From assembly GCA_903834145.1 (NCBI GenBank), contig CAILHY010000008.1:1-64000 (forward strand): a DNA stretch of 64,000 nucleotides. Direction: 5' to 3'. Positions 44,162 to 53,562 of the stretch are shown in pieces; position 1 is the stretch's first letter, and every line of letters starts with the position of its first letter. The notes beneath the pieces were generated by a model. It had not been told where the DNA came from and did no database searches. It worked only from the letters and a program-made list of their open reading frames with translations. The translations under genes and the position numbers were made by a program. This DNA comes from an uncultured Actinomycetes bacterium. Its GTDB lineage: Bacteria; Actinomycetota; Actinomycetes; Nanopelagicales; Nanopelagicaceae.

Positions 44162-45007
44162 ATGGATGACCTTCACGCAATAAATGAGGCACTCAATCGA
44201 AAGGCTGGGCGAAAGCTCATCCCTTCTATTGGCGTGAGCCTTTCCCTCGTCACGATCGTGTGGGCGACGCTGGCCTACCATCGAGCGTTTTTTGCATTTC
44301 TCGTGGGTCTTGCTGTCATTCTTGGTATCCGAGAAATTGTTCGTGCATTCGCTTTAGCTAAAACTTTTGTTTCAGAGGTCGCGCTAATAGTTGCCACGTT
44401 GGCCCTGGTGATTGCGACATGGCGTGGGGGAGCAGCCGGACTTGCAGTTGCTACCGCCATGTCTCTTCCCATCTTGCTCGTTGATTTGTTACGCCGCGGT
44501 CCAGATGGATTCGTCAAGAGCGCAACTGCGACGTCACTTGTGCTTATCTATTTGCCATTTCTAGCGGGTTTTCTGATTTTGCTGGCACGTCCCAGTGATG
44601 GATTAAGTCGAGTAATGACCTTTGTAATTTTGGTCAGTTGCAACGACACATTCGGATATCTGGTGGGCGTTCTCTTTGGCAGACACCCTTTGGCTCCGAC
44701 GATCAGTCCCAAAAAATCCTGGGAAGGATTCGCCGGTTCCATCGTCTTCACATTTCTCGGCGGAGCGTTAAGTTTTCACTACCTACTTCATCTGCACTGG
44801 TGGATCGGCGCAGTTATCGGTTTGATGGTCGTGATCACCGCAACTAGTGGCGATCTCATTGAAAGTGCTATGAAACGCGATCTTTCCCTTAAAGATATGG
44901 GCTCGATACTGCCCGGCCATGGAGGAATTTTGGACCGCTTGGATTCAGTTCTCTACACAGCTCCCGCGCTGTGGCTAGCCCTTGAACTTATTAGGCGCTA
45001 CCTATGA
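44162..45007 (+). CDS. cdsA: Phosphatidate cytidylyltransferase
   Basis: Makes CDP-diacylglycerol from phosphatidate and CTP in the membrane, feeding all phospholipid head-group routes. About seven or eight TM helices. The CdsA signature lies at about 235-262: [13 protein letters not shown] followed by [13 protein letters not shown]. It has 281 aa. There is no clear ribosome site; a GAGAAT sits 11 bases before the ATG. It overlaps rlmN by 4 bases. Confidence 0.95.
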   Translation: MDDLHAINEALNRKAGRKLIPSIGVSLSLVTIVWATLAYHRAFFAFLVGLAVILGIREIVRAFALAKTFVSEVALIVATLALVIATWRGGAAGLAVATAMSLPILLVDLLRRGPDGFVKSATATSLVLIYLPFLAGFLILLARPSDGLSRVMTFVILVSCNDTFGYLVGVLFGRHPLAPTISPKKSWEGFAGSIVFTFLGGALSFHYLLHLHWWIGAVIGLMVVITATSGDLIESAMKRDLSLKDMGSILPGHGGILDRLDSVLYTAPALWLALELIRRYL

Positions 45008-46134
45008 GCCGCCCCGAGCAGCCCGCTGAACTCAAGCTGGTATTCGATGAACCTGTTCAACGAAAGAAAGTGCCTCAACATTTGGCAGATTTTTCTCCCG
45101 CTGAGCGCAAAGATTTTGCTAAAGAGTTAGGGCTACCTGGCTTTCGTTCAACACAAGTGAGCGCGCACTATTTCGGACATCTTGATACGAATCCAGATAG
45201 CTGGAGTGATATTCCCGCCGACATGCGATCTACTTTCGCTGAAATGTTTACTCCAAAATTGATTGAGCTTGTTCGCTCAATTACATGCGATAACGGGATG
45301 ACGCGAAAAGATTTGTGGCGTTTGCATGATGGTGTTCTCGTTGAGAGCGTTCTCATGCGTTACACCGATCGCACCACTGTCTGCGTTTCCTCCCAAGCGG
45401 GATGTGGAATGAATTGTCCATTCTGCGCGACAGGTCAAGCCGGTCTTACTCGGAATCTTTCTGCTGGAGAAATCACCGAACAAATCGTTGCCTCTGCACG
45501 CGCTTGCGCATCGGGGGAGTTACCGGGTGGTCCAACTCGTTTATCCAATGTAGTTTTCATGGGCATGGGCGAACCGATGGCCAATTACAAAGCGGTGATG
45601 CGGAGCATCCGAAACATCACTGATCCTCATCCTGATGGGTTAGGTATTAGCGCACGTTCGGTTACGCTTTCAACGGTGGGTCTCGTGAACGGTATCGAAA
45701 AACTCACCGAAGAAGGAATTCCGCTCACACTGGCAGTTTCCTTGCATACCCCGGATGACGAACTTCGCGATTCACTCGTGCCTATTAACTCGCGTTGGAA
45801 AGTGAAGGAAGTTTTAGCGGCAGCAGATGCCTATGCAGAAAAGACGGGACGTCGCTACTCCATCGAGTACGCACTTATCCGCGATATCAATGATCACACG
45901 TGGCGTGCTGATCTTCTTGGGCGATTGCTGAAAAATCGCAATGCTCATGTAAATCTGATTCCACTGAATCCAACACCTGGATCGAAATGGACCGCTTCCC
46001 GTAAGGAAGATGAAGCAGAATTCGTTCGCATTCTCGAAAGTTATGGTGTCGCGACTACGGTGCGCGATACACGAGGACGCGAAATTGATGGAGCGTGTGG
46101 CCAATTGGCTGCCGCTGAGATCGCAAACTCATAG
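45004..46134 (+). CDS. rlmN: 23S rRNA (adenine2503-C2) / tRNA methyltransferase RlmN
   Basis: Radical-SAM enzyme methylating A2503 of 23S rRNA and A37 of some tRNAs. The cluster-binding CxxxCxxC is Cys134, Cys138, Cys141. The mechanistic cysteines are Cys127 and Cys365, at the expected spacing from E. coli Cys118 and Cys355. Its 376 aa is normal. In actinobacteria the next genes are often of the isoprenoid block; here a small ABM protein and then the one-carbon module follow, so this is the edge of the conserved block. Confidence 0.96.
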   Translation: MSRPEQPAELKLVFDEPVQRKKVPQHLADFSPAERKDFAKELGLPGFRSTQVSAHYFGHLDTNPDSWSDIPADMRSTFAEMFTPKLIELVRSITCDNGMTRKDLWRLHDGVLVESVLMRYTDRTTVCVSSQAGCGMNCPFCATGQAGLTRNLSAGEITEQIVASARACASGELPGGPTRLSNVVFMGMGEPMANYKAVMRSIRNITDPHPDGLGISARSVTLSTVGLVNGIEKLTEEGIPLTLAVSLHTPDDELRDSLVPINSRWKVKEVLAAADAYAEKTGRRYSIEYALIRDINDHTWRADLLGRLLKNRNAHVNLIPLNPTPGSKWTASRKEDEAEFVRILESYGVATTVRDTRGREIDGACGQLAAAEIANS

Positions 46135-46147
46135 GAAGGCACAAGCC

Positions 46148-46453
46148 ATGATTCTAGAAATCGCATCGATCGAGATTCTTGCTCATAAGCATGATGAATT
46201 TGAGGGAGCCATTAAGTTTGCGGTCGAAACCGTGCTCTCAACGGCTAAGGGGTTCAACAGCTTCCAGCTCCAGCACGGGATTGAGAACCCCAATATGTAC
46301 ACGCTGCTCATCCACTGGGAGACGCTCGAGGATCACACAGTCGGGTTCCGCGAGGGTCCTCTTTACCCGCTCTGGCGTAGCCATATTGAGGCATTTTTCG
46401 CTGGCAAACCTGAGGTCTTCCATTGGAGTCAAGTATTTGCCATTAAGGCCTAA
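46148..46453 (+). CDS. Small ABM-domain (antibiotic biosynthesis monooxygenase-like) protein
   Basis: A 101-aa single-domain protein resembling the dimeric alpha/beta-barrel ABM fold: a first beta strand (ILEIASIEI), a helix (EFEGAIKFAVETVLS), then GFNSFQLQHG and YTLLIHWETLEDH. Such proteins act as small oxidases, haem-binding proteins or quality-control enzymes; no specific role can be assigned. ATG 46148 has GGAAGG eight bases upstream. It lies 13 bases after rlmN, probably co-transcribed. Confidence 0.75.
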   Translation: MILEIASIEILAHKHDEFEGAIKFAVETVLSTAKGFNSFQLQHGIENPNMYTLLIHWETLEDHTVGFREGPLYPLWRSHIEAFFAGKPEVFHWSQVFAIKA

Positions 46454-46477
46454 CTTCGCGCCTTTTCTCTCAACTTA

Positions 46478-46508
46478 TGTATCAATCTGACACGGACTGA
46501 TATACCAT
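46478..46508 (+). promoter_or_regulatory. gntR promoter and candidate operator
   Basis: TACCAT (46503-46508) lies six bases before the gntR GTG, a leaderless-type -10. GTATCA (46479-46484) and TGATATAC (46498-46505) form an imperfect inverted repeat around it. This would suit autoregulation by the GntR protein and control of the downstream operon. Confidence 0.4.
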
Positions 46509-46514
46509 CAAGCC

Positions 46515-47183
46515 GTGAGTGTGATCGATTTTGCCGCCCCGGATAGCCAGGCAAATCCTTCCTTTTCCCAAGAGGCCTATAACCAGATTCGCTCAATGAT
46601 CGTTTCGTTAGAACTCAAACCGGGGTCGCTGATCAATGAAGCGGACCTGATGAATAAGTTAGGGCTGGGACGTACACCGATTCGGGAAGCGCTTCGATCA
46701 TTGGCCAGCGAAAAACTTGTGGATGTATATCCCCGCAGAGGCATGTTTGTTACCAGTGTGGATGTGCATAATCTTTCAGCCATCTCAGAGGTTCGTGCCG
46801 TTTTGGAAATTCAGGCTGCGGGGCTCGCTGCGCAGAGATCCAATACGGCTGATCAGATTATTACCAAGGCACTGATTGCAGAAATTGATGCGATCGAAGG
46901 CGAACCGAACATGACCAAGTTGATTGGTTTAGATCAGCGAATTCATCGTCACATATATAAGGCCACACATAATCATTTCCTGGAAACTTCGCTGGAACAG
47001 TATTACGGTCATGCCCTTCGAATCTGGTTCATGGCCTTAGATCGAGTAGAAGACCTTTCAGAAGCGGTGATCGAGCATCGCGCTCTCTTAATCGCGATAC
47101 GTGATAACAAAGTAAATGAAGCAGAGCAAGCCATGAAAGAACATGTTGAAGGTTTTGAAGCGAGCATTAGAAAAAGTTTCTAA
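46515..47183 (+). CDS. GntR-family transcriptional regulator (FadR/FCD type)
   Basis: 222 aa. The winged-helix domain has its HTH around residues 42-80 (EADLMNKLGLGRTPIREALRSL, then a wing with PRRGMFV). The C-terminal FCD domain has spaced Asp/His residues likely to bind a metal and a small carboxylate effector. It is the first gene of the plus arm of the one-carbon module, 36 bases before the FAD/GcvT dehydrogenase gene, so it likely senses the substrate or a product. The start is GTG without a ribosome site. Confidence 0.85.
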   Translation: MSVIDFAAPDSQANPSFSQEAYNQIRSMIVSLELKPGSLINEADLMNKLGLGRTPIREALRSLASEKLVDVYPRRGMFVTSVDVHNLSAISEVRAVLEIQAAGLAAQRSNTADQIITKALIAEIDAIEGEPNMTKLIGLDQRIHRHIYKATHNHFLETSLEQYYGHALRIWFMALDRVEDLSEAVIEHRALLIAIRDNKVNEAEQAMKEHVEGFEASIRKSF

Positions 47184-47219
47184 GGCTTTTAATAAAGCGA
47201 TCGGGAAATGGAACAGATC

Positions 47220-49739
47220 ATGAGTGCACTACCAAGTAAGGCGAAAGCCGTAATCATTGGTGCAGGTATCGTTGGAAACAGCGTGGCGTATCACCTTGCT
47301 CGACTTGGATGGCGCGATCTCGTACAGATTGATAAAGGGCCGCTTCCAAATCCAGGTGGGTCCACAGGTCATGCGTCAAACTTCATTTTTCCTGTCGATC
47401 ACTCCAAAGAGATGACGGCAATCACCGCCGAAAGTATGCGTCAATACAAAGCGCGCAACACTTTCACCGAATGCGGTGGAATTGAAGTGGCGCGTACACC
47501 AGAACGTATGCAAGAACTTCAACGCCGAATCTCTTCAGGAAAGTCATGGGGCATTGAAGGCGGGCGGATTGTTACTCCAGCCGAGATTAAAGAGTTAGTT
47601 CCTTATATTGATGAGAGTGTTATTCTGGGTGGATTTTATTCGCCAACCGTTGGGGTTGTAGATTCCTTACGTGCTGGGACGCTCATGCGCGAGGAAGCCA
47701 TTGAAATGGGAGCGCTCCAAAGTTTTGCAAATATTGAAGTCCTTGGCATGGATGTTGAAAACGGTCGTATTAAACGGGTTCGCACCGATAACGGCGACAT
47801 CGAAGCTGATTATGTTGTAATTGCAACGGGTTGCTGGAGCCCACGCCTTGCAGCGATGGCCGGTGCATTTATTCCGCTGACACCAGCGGTGCACCAAATG
47901 AAAGATATTGGACCAGTTCCATTTTTTGCTGGTGCCAAGGGAGATATTGAATGGCCAATTATTCGTGACATGGATACCAATATGTACGAGCGCCAACATG
48001 GAACTGGGCTTGAGGTTGGATCCTATGCGCACCGTCCGATTCTTTACGCTCCAGAGGATATTCCATCTAATGCAGTGGCTGCTCTTTCGCCAACAGAATT
48101 CCCATTTACTCAAGTTGATTTCGATCTTCAAGATGAGCATTCCCTTGAACTCATGCCATCGATTATTGGCGACGAGAATGTGCGAGAAAAATACGCCATC
48201 AATGGAATTCTCTCACTGACCCCAGATGGAATGCCGATCCTTGGTGAAACTCCAGAAGTTAAAGGTTTGTGGTCTGTCGCTGCCGTCTGGATTAAAGAAG
48301 GTCCAGGTACGGGTAAGAGCGTCGCTGAATGGATGGTGCTTGGCGAATCTGAGATCGATCTTCACTCCTCCGATATTGCACGTTTCCACGAGCACCAAAA
48401 AGCTACGTTTCACGTTAAAGCTCGCACGCACGAAGGATTCAATAAGACCTACGGAATTGTTCATCCAAATGAACAGTGGTCGAGCAATCGCAATGTACGC
48501 CTTTCGCCATTTTATGATCGCGAGAAGGCGCTCGGTGCAGAATTCTATGAAACTGCTGGTTGGGAGCGACCATTCTGGTATTCATGCAACGAGCATTTAG
48601 TTGCAAAGTTCGGTGACAAGGTGATGCCACGTACCTCCGAATGGGAAGCGCGTTGGTGGTCACCGATTATTAATGCCGAACATCTCCAAATGCGAGAGAG
48701 CGCGGCGATCGTGGACCTGAGCGCTTTTGCAATCTTTGATGTCACAGGGCCATCGGCCCTGGCGGTTGTTCAGAAGATGGCCGTTCGGCAGATGGATGTT
48801 GCGATTGGTCGCGTTGTGTACACACCAATACTTGGAGTAAACGGAGGTTTCAAATCCGACCTTACGATCATGCGACTTGCTGCAAACCACTTCCGCGTTG
48901 TCACTGGTGGCGCGCATGGTATGGCAGACAAGAAGTGGTTCTCTGATCAACTGCCCATTGATGGATCTGCACAAATTGTCGATCTGACTTCCGCCTACAC
49001 AACCATCGGCGTGTGGGGACCACGAGCACGCGACATTCTCGCCTCCATCACTAAAGATGATTTATCAGCCGATAGTTTTAAATTTAGTACCTGCAAGATG
49101 GTGGAGTTTGGTCCACTTCGAGTTCTGGCATCGCGTATTTCTTACGTGGGCGAACTTGGTTGGGAGCTCTACATTCCGATCGAACAAGGTGCAAAACTGT
49201 GGGATCTTATTTGGGATGCTGGCAAAAAACACGAAATGATCCCAGTTGGAATTGGCGTCTATGGCACAACCGGGCGTTTGGAAAAGTCCTATCGCGCCTA
49301 TGGCAACGAACTAGAAACTGAGTACAACGTTGTTGAAGCAGGAATGCACACAGCCAAGATTAAAGAGCAGGACTTTATTGGAAAAGAAGCGCACCTTCGC
49401 CACCGTGCGCAAACTCCTGTGACAACGTTATGTTCGCTCACAGTGGATGATCACATTTCATCGACAGGGGAGAAGCGTTACATGTTAGGCAAGGAGCCCA
49501 TCTTGACTTTGGAAGGTGGACCAATTGTTGATTCTCATGGCCGTCGCTCTTATGTAACCAGTGCCGGATCTGCTCCATCTATAGGCAAACATGTGCTGAT
49601 GACGTATTTACCAACAGACCTTGCAGTGATGGGTGCGAAATTCCAAGTTGAATACTTGGGGGAGAAATATCCTGTCACCGTTGCTGGCGTTGGATCGGCG
49701 CCGCTATTTGACCCAACCAACGAACGGATCCTTTCGTAA
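47220..49739 (+). CDS. FAD-dependent oxidoreductase fused to GcvT (dimethylglycine/sarcosine dehydrogenase-like)
   Basis: 839 aa. An N-terminal DAO-type FAD domain (GAGIVGNSVAYHLARLG, residues 14-30) is followed by an FAO-M linker, then GcvT and GcvT-C folate domains from about residue 430 (contains YVGELGWELYIP). The family oxidises an N-methyl group and passes the carbon to THF as methylene-THF. The motif holding the covalent-FAD His in DMGDH (STWHAAG) here reads STGHASN, with His51. ATG 47220 (MSALPSKAKAVIIG) fits the family start and has TGGAA upstream; ATG 47208 is possible. The substrate is inferred as dimethylglycine, sarcosine or a related N-methyl compound. The stop overlaps etfB (TAATG). 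Confidence 0.85.
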   Translation: MSALPSKAKAVIIGAGIVGNSVAYHLARLGWRDLVQIDKGPLPNPGGSTGHASNFIFPVDHSKEMTAITAESMRQYKARNTFTECGGIEVARTPERMQELQRRISSGKSWGIEGGRIVTPAEIKELVPYIDESVILGGFYSPTVGVVDSLRAGTLMREEAIEMGALQSFANIEVLGMDVENGRIKRVRTDNGDIEADYVVIATGCWSPRLAAMAGAFIPLTPAVHQMKDIGPVPFFAGAKGDIEWPIIRDMDTNMYERQHGTGLEVGSYAHRPILYAPEDIPSNAVAALSPTEFPFTQVDFDLQDEHSLELMPSIIGDENVREKYAINGILSLTPDGMPILGETPEVKGLWSVAAVWIKEGPGTGKSVAEWMVLGESEIDLHSSDIARFHEHQKATFHVKARTHEGFNKTYGIVHPNEQWSSNRNVRLSPFYDREKALGAEFYETAGWERPFWYSCNEHLVAKFGDKVMPRTSEWEARWWSPIINAEHLQMRESAAIVDLSAFAIFDVTGPSALAVVQKMAVRQMDVAIGRVVYTPILGVNGGFKSDLTIMRLAANHFRVVTGGAHGMADKKWFSDQLPIDGSAQIVDLTSAYTTIGVWGPRARDILASITKDDLSADSFKFSTCKMVEFGPLRVLASRISYVGELGWELYIPIEQGAKLWDLIWDAGKKHEMIPVGIGVYGTTGRLEKSYRAYGNELETEYNVVEAGMHTAKIKEQDFIGKEAHLRHRAQTPVTTLCSLTVDDHISSTGEKRYMLGKEPILTLEGGPIVDSHGRRSYVTSAGSAPSIGKHVLMTYLPTDLAVMGAKFQVEYLGEKYPVTVAGVGSAPLFDPTNERILS

Positions 49740-50497
49740 TGGATGTACTTGTCTGTCTCAAAAGAGTTCCTTTAGCGGGAAGCACGTTCTTGCTAACGCC
49801 TGATTCACGCGATATCAATACTGAGTTCTTGGGTTTTGGAATCAGTCCTCACGAGGAGAACGCAGTAGAGGCCGGAGTCCAACTTGTAGAACAAATGGGT
49901 GGCACTTTGACGCTTCTCACTCTTGGACCGACCGAGGCCGAAGAGCAATTGCGTTCGCAATTAGCTATCGGTGCTACGCGAGGCATATTGCTAGAAACCG
50001 ATGGCGAAGATTGGGATCCGCAAGCAACAGCAGCGGCTCTTGTCGATGCAATTAACGCTGAGGAAACTAAGTTTGATCTCATTCTCTTTGGCGCAGAATC
50101 TGCCGATAGCGCGGGATACCAGATTCATATTCGGGTAGCTCATGCGTTATCTCGTCCCATTGTGACCAATGTAAAAACTATGAAGATTGAAAACGGAATC
50201 GCTCAATGCGAACGCGCCGTTGGAAGTGTTCGCGAACTCTATGAAACAACACTTCCTGCCGTGATCACCGTCCGAGATGGTTTAAATATTCCACGTTATC
50301 CATCAGTTCCAGGGCGCATTCAAGCGCGAAAAAAGCCGATTGATCATAAAAAGCCTGAGTCTCACGTGCCCAAATTAGAGAAAGTTTCTCTCAGCGTTGC
50401 ACCTTCTAATTCAACGGGTGCTCAAATATTGGGCAATGGAGTAGATGCGGTACCAGCCTTAGTAGATGTGCTTCGAACGATTGGAGTACTTGCATGA
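49739..50497 (+). CDS. etfB: Electron transfer flavoprotein, beta subunit
   Basis: 252-aa AMP-binding subunit of ETF (MDVLVCLKRVPLAGS start; later GAESADSAGYQIHIRVAHAL). ETF takes electrons from flavin dehydrogenases of the DMGDH/acyl-CoA type and passes them to the quinone pool through ETF:quinone oxidoreductase. Translational coupling to the FAD/GcvT gene upstream (1-base overlap) and etfA downstream (4-base overlap) argues for a dedicated acceptor of that dehydrogenase. Confidence 0.92.
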   Translation: MDVLVCLKRVPLAGSTFLLTPDSRDINTEFLGFGISPHEENAVEAGVQLVEQMGGTLTLLTLGPTEAEEQLRSQLAIGATRGILLETDGEDWDPQATAAALVDAINAEETKFDLILFGAESADSAGYQIHIRVAHALSRPIVTNVKTMKIENGIAQCERAVGSVRELYETTLPAVITVRDGLNIPRYPSVPGRIQARKKPIDHKKPESHVPKLEKVSLSVAPSNSTGAQILGNGVDAVPALVDVLRTIGVLA

Positions 50498-51450
50498 TTT
50501 TGGTGCTCATAGATCACGATCGCGGGGAACTCGATGCGCTTTCGCTACGGGCGCTCACTGCCGCCCGCAAATTATCCGATGAAGTTCACGCAGTTGTCAT
50601 TGGCAGCGCGGGCGCGGGACTGTCCACGATCGTGGGCGAGTACGGAGCCTCGGTTCTACATGTGGCCCATCATGATGGGCTCACCGATTACACACCAGCT
50701 GCAAGTGGGCGCGCATTAGTTCAACTCGTTTCCACCCTCAAGCCAGAGGCCGTGTTAGCGGCAGGTACTCCGCGGGGGAATGAACAACTTGCTCACCTGG
50801 CAACAATCTTGGATCTTCCAATGGCTGCTGAATGTAGCGAAATTACTTTGGGGAACCCTCATACTGTTGTTCGGGCTCGTTGGGCTGCGAACTTGATGGA
50901 GCAGGCGCTTGTTCACTCGGAACTACTTATAGCCACCGTTCTTGCATTTGCTGTTGAAGCAGAGCCATCACCCGTTTCTTCAGTTGTTCAAGATTTCGAT
51001 GCAGTTTTGGAACCGATTGACCTTCTCGTTCGAATCCTCGGAAGAGGAGGAGAGGCGGCCAAGTCAGGTGCATCTCTGGCCGACGCAAAGGTAATCGTCT
51101 CTGGCGGCCGCGGAGTTGGCGGACCTGAAGCGTTCTCACTGCTTGAAGAATTAGCGTCTCTTCTCGATGGTGCTGTCGGATGTTCTCGCGTTGTTACAAG
51201 TTCTGGTTGGAGACCGCATGCAGAACAGGTGGGTCAGACTGGTACGAAAGTAGCTCCTGATCTCTATATCGCTGCTGGGATCAGCGGAGCAATGCAACAT
51301 ATTGCAGGGTGCAAGAATTCCAAGACGATAGTTGTTATCAATACAGATCCAGAAGCACCAATTCTTGCGTATGCAGATTACGCAATCATTGGCGACCTTC
51401 ACAAGGTACTACCAGCACTTACGGAAGCCATCAAAGCAACGAAGGGTTAG
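50494..51450 (+). CDS. etfA: Electron transfer flavoprotein, alpha subunit
   Basis: 318 aa. The C-terminal FAD-binding domain is clear: [13 protein letters not shown], then [20 protein letters not shown], then [15 protein letters not shown]. The N-terminal domain is ETF-like. It pairs with EtfB to hold FAD. It ends four bases before fhs, whose ribosome site lies in its last codons. Confidence 0.93.
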   Translation: MILVLIDHDRGELDALSLRALTAARKLSDEVHAVVIGSAGAGLSTIVGEYGASVLHVAHHDGLTDYTPAASGRALVQLVSTLKPEAVLAAGTPRGNEQLAHLATILDLPMAAECSEITLGNPHTVVRARWAANLMEQALVHSELLIATVLAFAVEAEPSPVSSVVQDFDAVLEPIDLLVRILGRGGEAAKSGASLADAKVIVSGGRGVGGPEAFSLLEELASLLDGAVGCSRVVTSSGWRPHAEQVGQTGTKVAPDLYIAAGISGAMQHIAGCKNSKTIVVINTDPEAPILAYADYAIIGDLHKVLPALTEAIKATKG

Positions 51451-51454
51451 AAAA

Positions 51455-53119
51455 GTGTCCGATATAGAAATTGCTCAAGCCACAACGATGAAACCCATTG
51501 GCGAAATAAGCGCCATGCTTGGAATTGATTCAGAAAATCTTGAGCCGTATGGTCACTACAAAGCAAAAGTTTCACTCAAGTATTTAGATTCCCTTCCAAA
51601 GCGAGCCAATAGCAAGCTCATTCTCGTTACTGCAATCAGCCCCACTCCCGCAGGAGAAGGAAAGACAACAACAACAGTTGGACTAGGCGATGCACTTCGT
51701 CATATTGGCAAGAACGCAATGATCTGTCTTCGTGAACCATCGCTGGGGCCGGTCTTTGGAATGAAGGGCGGAGCCGCAGGTGGTGGATATGCCCAGGTGG
51801 TGCCTATGGAGGATATAAATCTTCACTTCACCGGTGACTTCGGTGCTATCGCATTGGCAAATAATCTTCTTGCCGCTGTGTTGGACAACCATATTCACCA
51901 TGGAAACACACTCAATATCGATGTACGACGAATCGCGTGGAAGCGCGTAGTGGATATGAATGATCGCGCACTTCGCGACATTGTTGTCTCACTCGGCGGA
52001 CCTGGAAATGGTTTTCCGCGTCAAGATGGTTTTGACATCGTGGTTGCGTCAGAAATTATGGCGATTTTTTGCTTGGCTACTTCAATTGAAGATCTCAAAG
52101 CACGTATTGGAAAAATTGTTGTTGCATACGATCGCGACAAGAAGCCAATCCTGGCAAGTGACCTCAATGCACAAGGTGCAATGACGGTAATTCTTAAGGA
52201 TGCATTCCAACCAAACTTGGTGCAGACCCTTGAACATACTCCAGCATTTATCCACGGTGGACCATTCGCAAATATCGCTCATGGCTGTAACTCGGTTGTG
52301 GCTACAACTTCGGCCATGAAACTTGCTGATTACGTAGTAACGGAAGCAGGTTTTGGTGCCGACCTAGGCGCTGAAAAATTCATCGATATTAAATGCAGAA
52401 AATCGGGACTGCGTCCTTCTGCATGTGTTTTGGTCGCAACCATTCGCGCCTTGAAATTTCATGGTGGCGCGGATTTGAAAACGATCACCGAAGAGAACCT
52501 CGGCGCTCTTGAAGCAGGCATGGCCAACCTTGAGAAGCACCTTTCCAATATTCGCGACGTGTATGGCATCCCTGTCGTTGTATCTATTAACCACTTCACC
52601 AGTGATACTGATGCTGAAGTTGCCCTCCTTCGCAAAAAAGTGGAAGCGGTCGGCGGCCGCGTAGTTTTGGCGACACACTGGGCAGATGGTGGAGCAGGTG
52701 CGGCTGATCTTGCGCGCGCCGTTGTCGAGCTTTGCGAAGAGCCAAGTGAAGTTACTTTCGTTTATCCAGATGAAGCACCATTGTGGGAGAAAGTTGAAAT
52801 CCTTGCCTCAAAGGTTTACGGAGCTAGCGAAGTCACTGCTGATGCCAAGGTACGTGGGCGCATCAAGGAACTTCAAGATGCTGGGTATGGACATTTTCCA
52901 ATCTGCGTAGCTAAAACTCAATATTCCTTCTCTACGGATCCATCGCTCAAGGGTGCTCCAACGGGACACTCGCTCAATATCCGTGAAGTTCGACTCTCGG
53001 CAGGGGCAGAATTTATTGTCCTTGTTTGTGGTGAAATCATGACTATGCCGGGGCTACCTCGCGTACCCTCCAGTGAACGCATTGATTACATAGATGGGAA
53101 AGTGGTGGGATTGTTCTGA
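51455..53119 (+). CDS. fhs: Formate-tetrahydrofolate ligase
   Basis: Interconverts formate + THF + ATP with 10-formyl-THF + ADP + Pi. The P-loop [11 protein letters not shown] spans residues 63-73, and the conserved [22 protein letters not shown]-type block follows. GTG 51455 is chosen: AAGGG lies eight bases upstream and the residues after it match the family, giving 554 aa (normal 550-560). Upstream in-frame residues overlap etfA. In this operon, next to a dehydrogenase and a formate dehydrogenase, the reverse reaction (formyl-THF to formate with ATP gain) is the likely direction. Overlaps the next gene by one base. Confidence 0.95.
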   Translation: MSDIEIAQATTMKPIGEISAMLGIDSENLEPYGHYKAKVSLKYLDSLPKRANSKLILVTAISPTPAGEGKTTTTVGLGDALRHIGKNAMICLREPSLGPVFGMKGGAAGGGYAQVVPMEDINLHFTGDFGAIALANNLLAAVLDNHIHHGNTLNIDVRRIAWKRVVDMNDRALRDIVVSLGGPGNGFPRQDGFDIVVASEIMAIFCLATSIEDLKARIGKIVVAYDRDKKPILASDLNAQGAMTVILKDAFQPNLVQTLEHTPAFIHGGPFANIAHGCNSVVATTSAMKLADYVVTEAGFGADLGAEKFIDIKCRKSGLRPSACVLVATIRALKFHGGADLKTITEENLGALEAGMANLEKHLSNIRDVYGIPVVVSINHFTSDTDAEVALLRKKVEAVGGRVVLATHWADGGAGAADLARAVVELCEEPSEVTFVYPDEAPLWEKVEILASKVYGASEVTADAKVRGRIKELQDAGYGHFPICVAKTQYSFSTDPSLKGAPTGHSLNIREVRLSAGAEFIVLVCGEIMTMPGLPRVPSSERIDYIDGKVVGLF

Positions 53120-53562
53120 TGCAATTTCCTGCATGGTCGCAAGAGAGAGCGCTAGAAGTCATAGCGCGCACTAGTGGTGAACCAGGTCCAGTGCTTGTGA
53201 CCTTGCAGGGGATTCAAGAATATTTTGGTTACGTACCTGATGGAGCAGTTGCCCTCATCGCGAGTGCTTGCAACGTTTCGCGGGCAGATGTTCATGGAGT
53301 CCTTACTTTTTATCACGATCTTCGTACTGAATTGCCACGTAAAGTGCAGATCAAAATCTGCGTTGCAGAGGCGTGTCAGTCCATGGGTGCCCGAGATGTT
53401 GCCGAGAGCGCGCGAAAGAGCGTCATTGATAACCTCGATGTGGAAATCTCCAATGCATATTGTTTAGGCAATTGTGCATTGGCCCCTGCAGCCAGTGTCG
53501 ATGGGAAACTTCGTGGAAGAGTTAGCGTGAAGTCGTTAGTCAAGGAAATTAGTCAGCTATGA
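53119..53562 (+). CDS. NAD-dependent formate dehydrogenase gamma subunit (NuoE/FdsG-like)
   Basis: 147-aa thioredoxin-like [2Fe-2S] protein. Cluster ligands are Cys81-x4-Cys86 and Cys115-x3-Cys119, the NuoE pattern (CVAEACQSMG and CLGNCALAP). With the next two genes it forms a soluble FdsGBA-type complex rather than respiratory complex I, since no other nuo genes are present. It transfers electrons toward the FMN subunit. Confidence 0.9.
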   Translation: MQFPAWSQERALEVIARTSGEPGPVLVTLQGIQEYFGYVPDGAVALIASACNVSRADVHGVLTFYHDLRTELPRKVQIKICVAEACQSMGARDVAESARKSVIDNLDVEISNAYCLGNCALAPAASVDGKLRGRVSVKSLVKEISQL

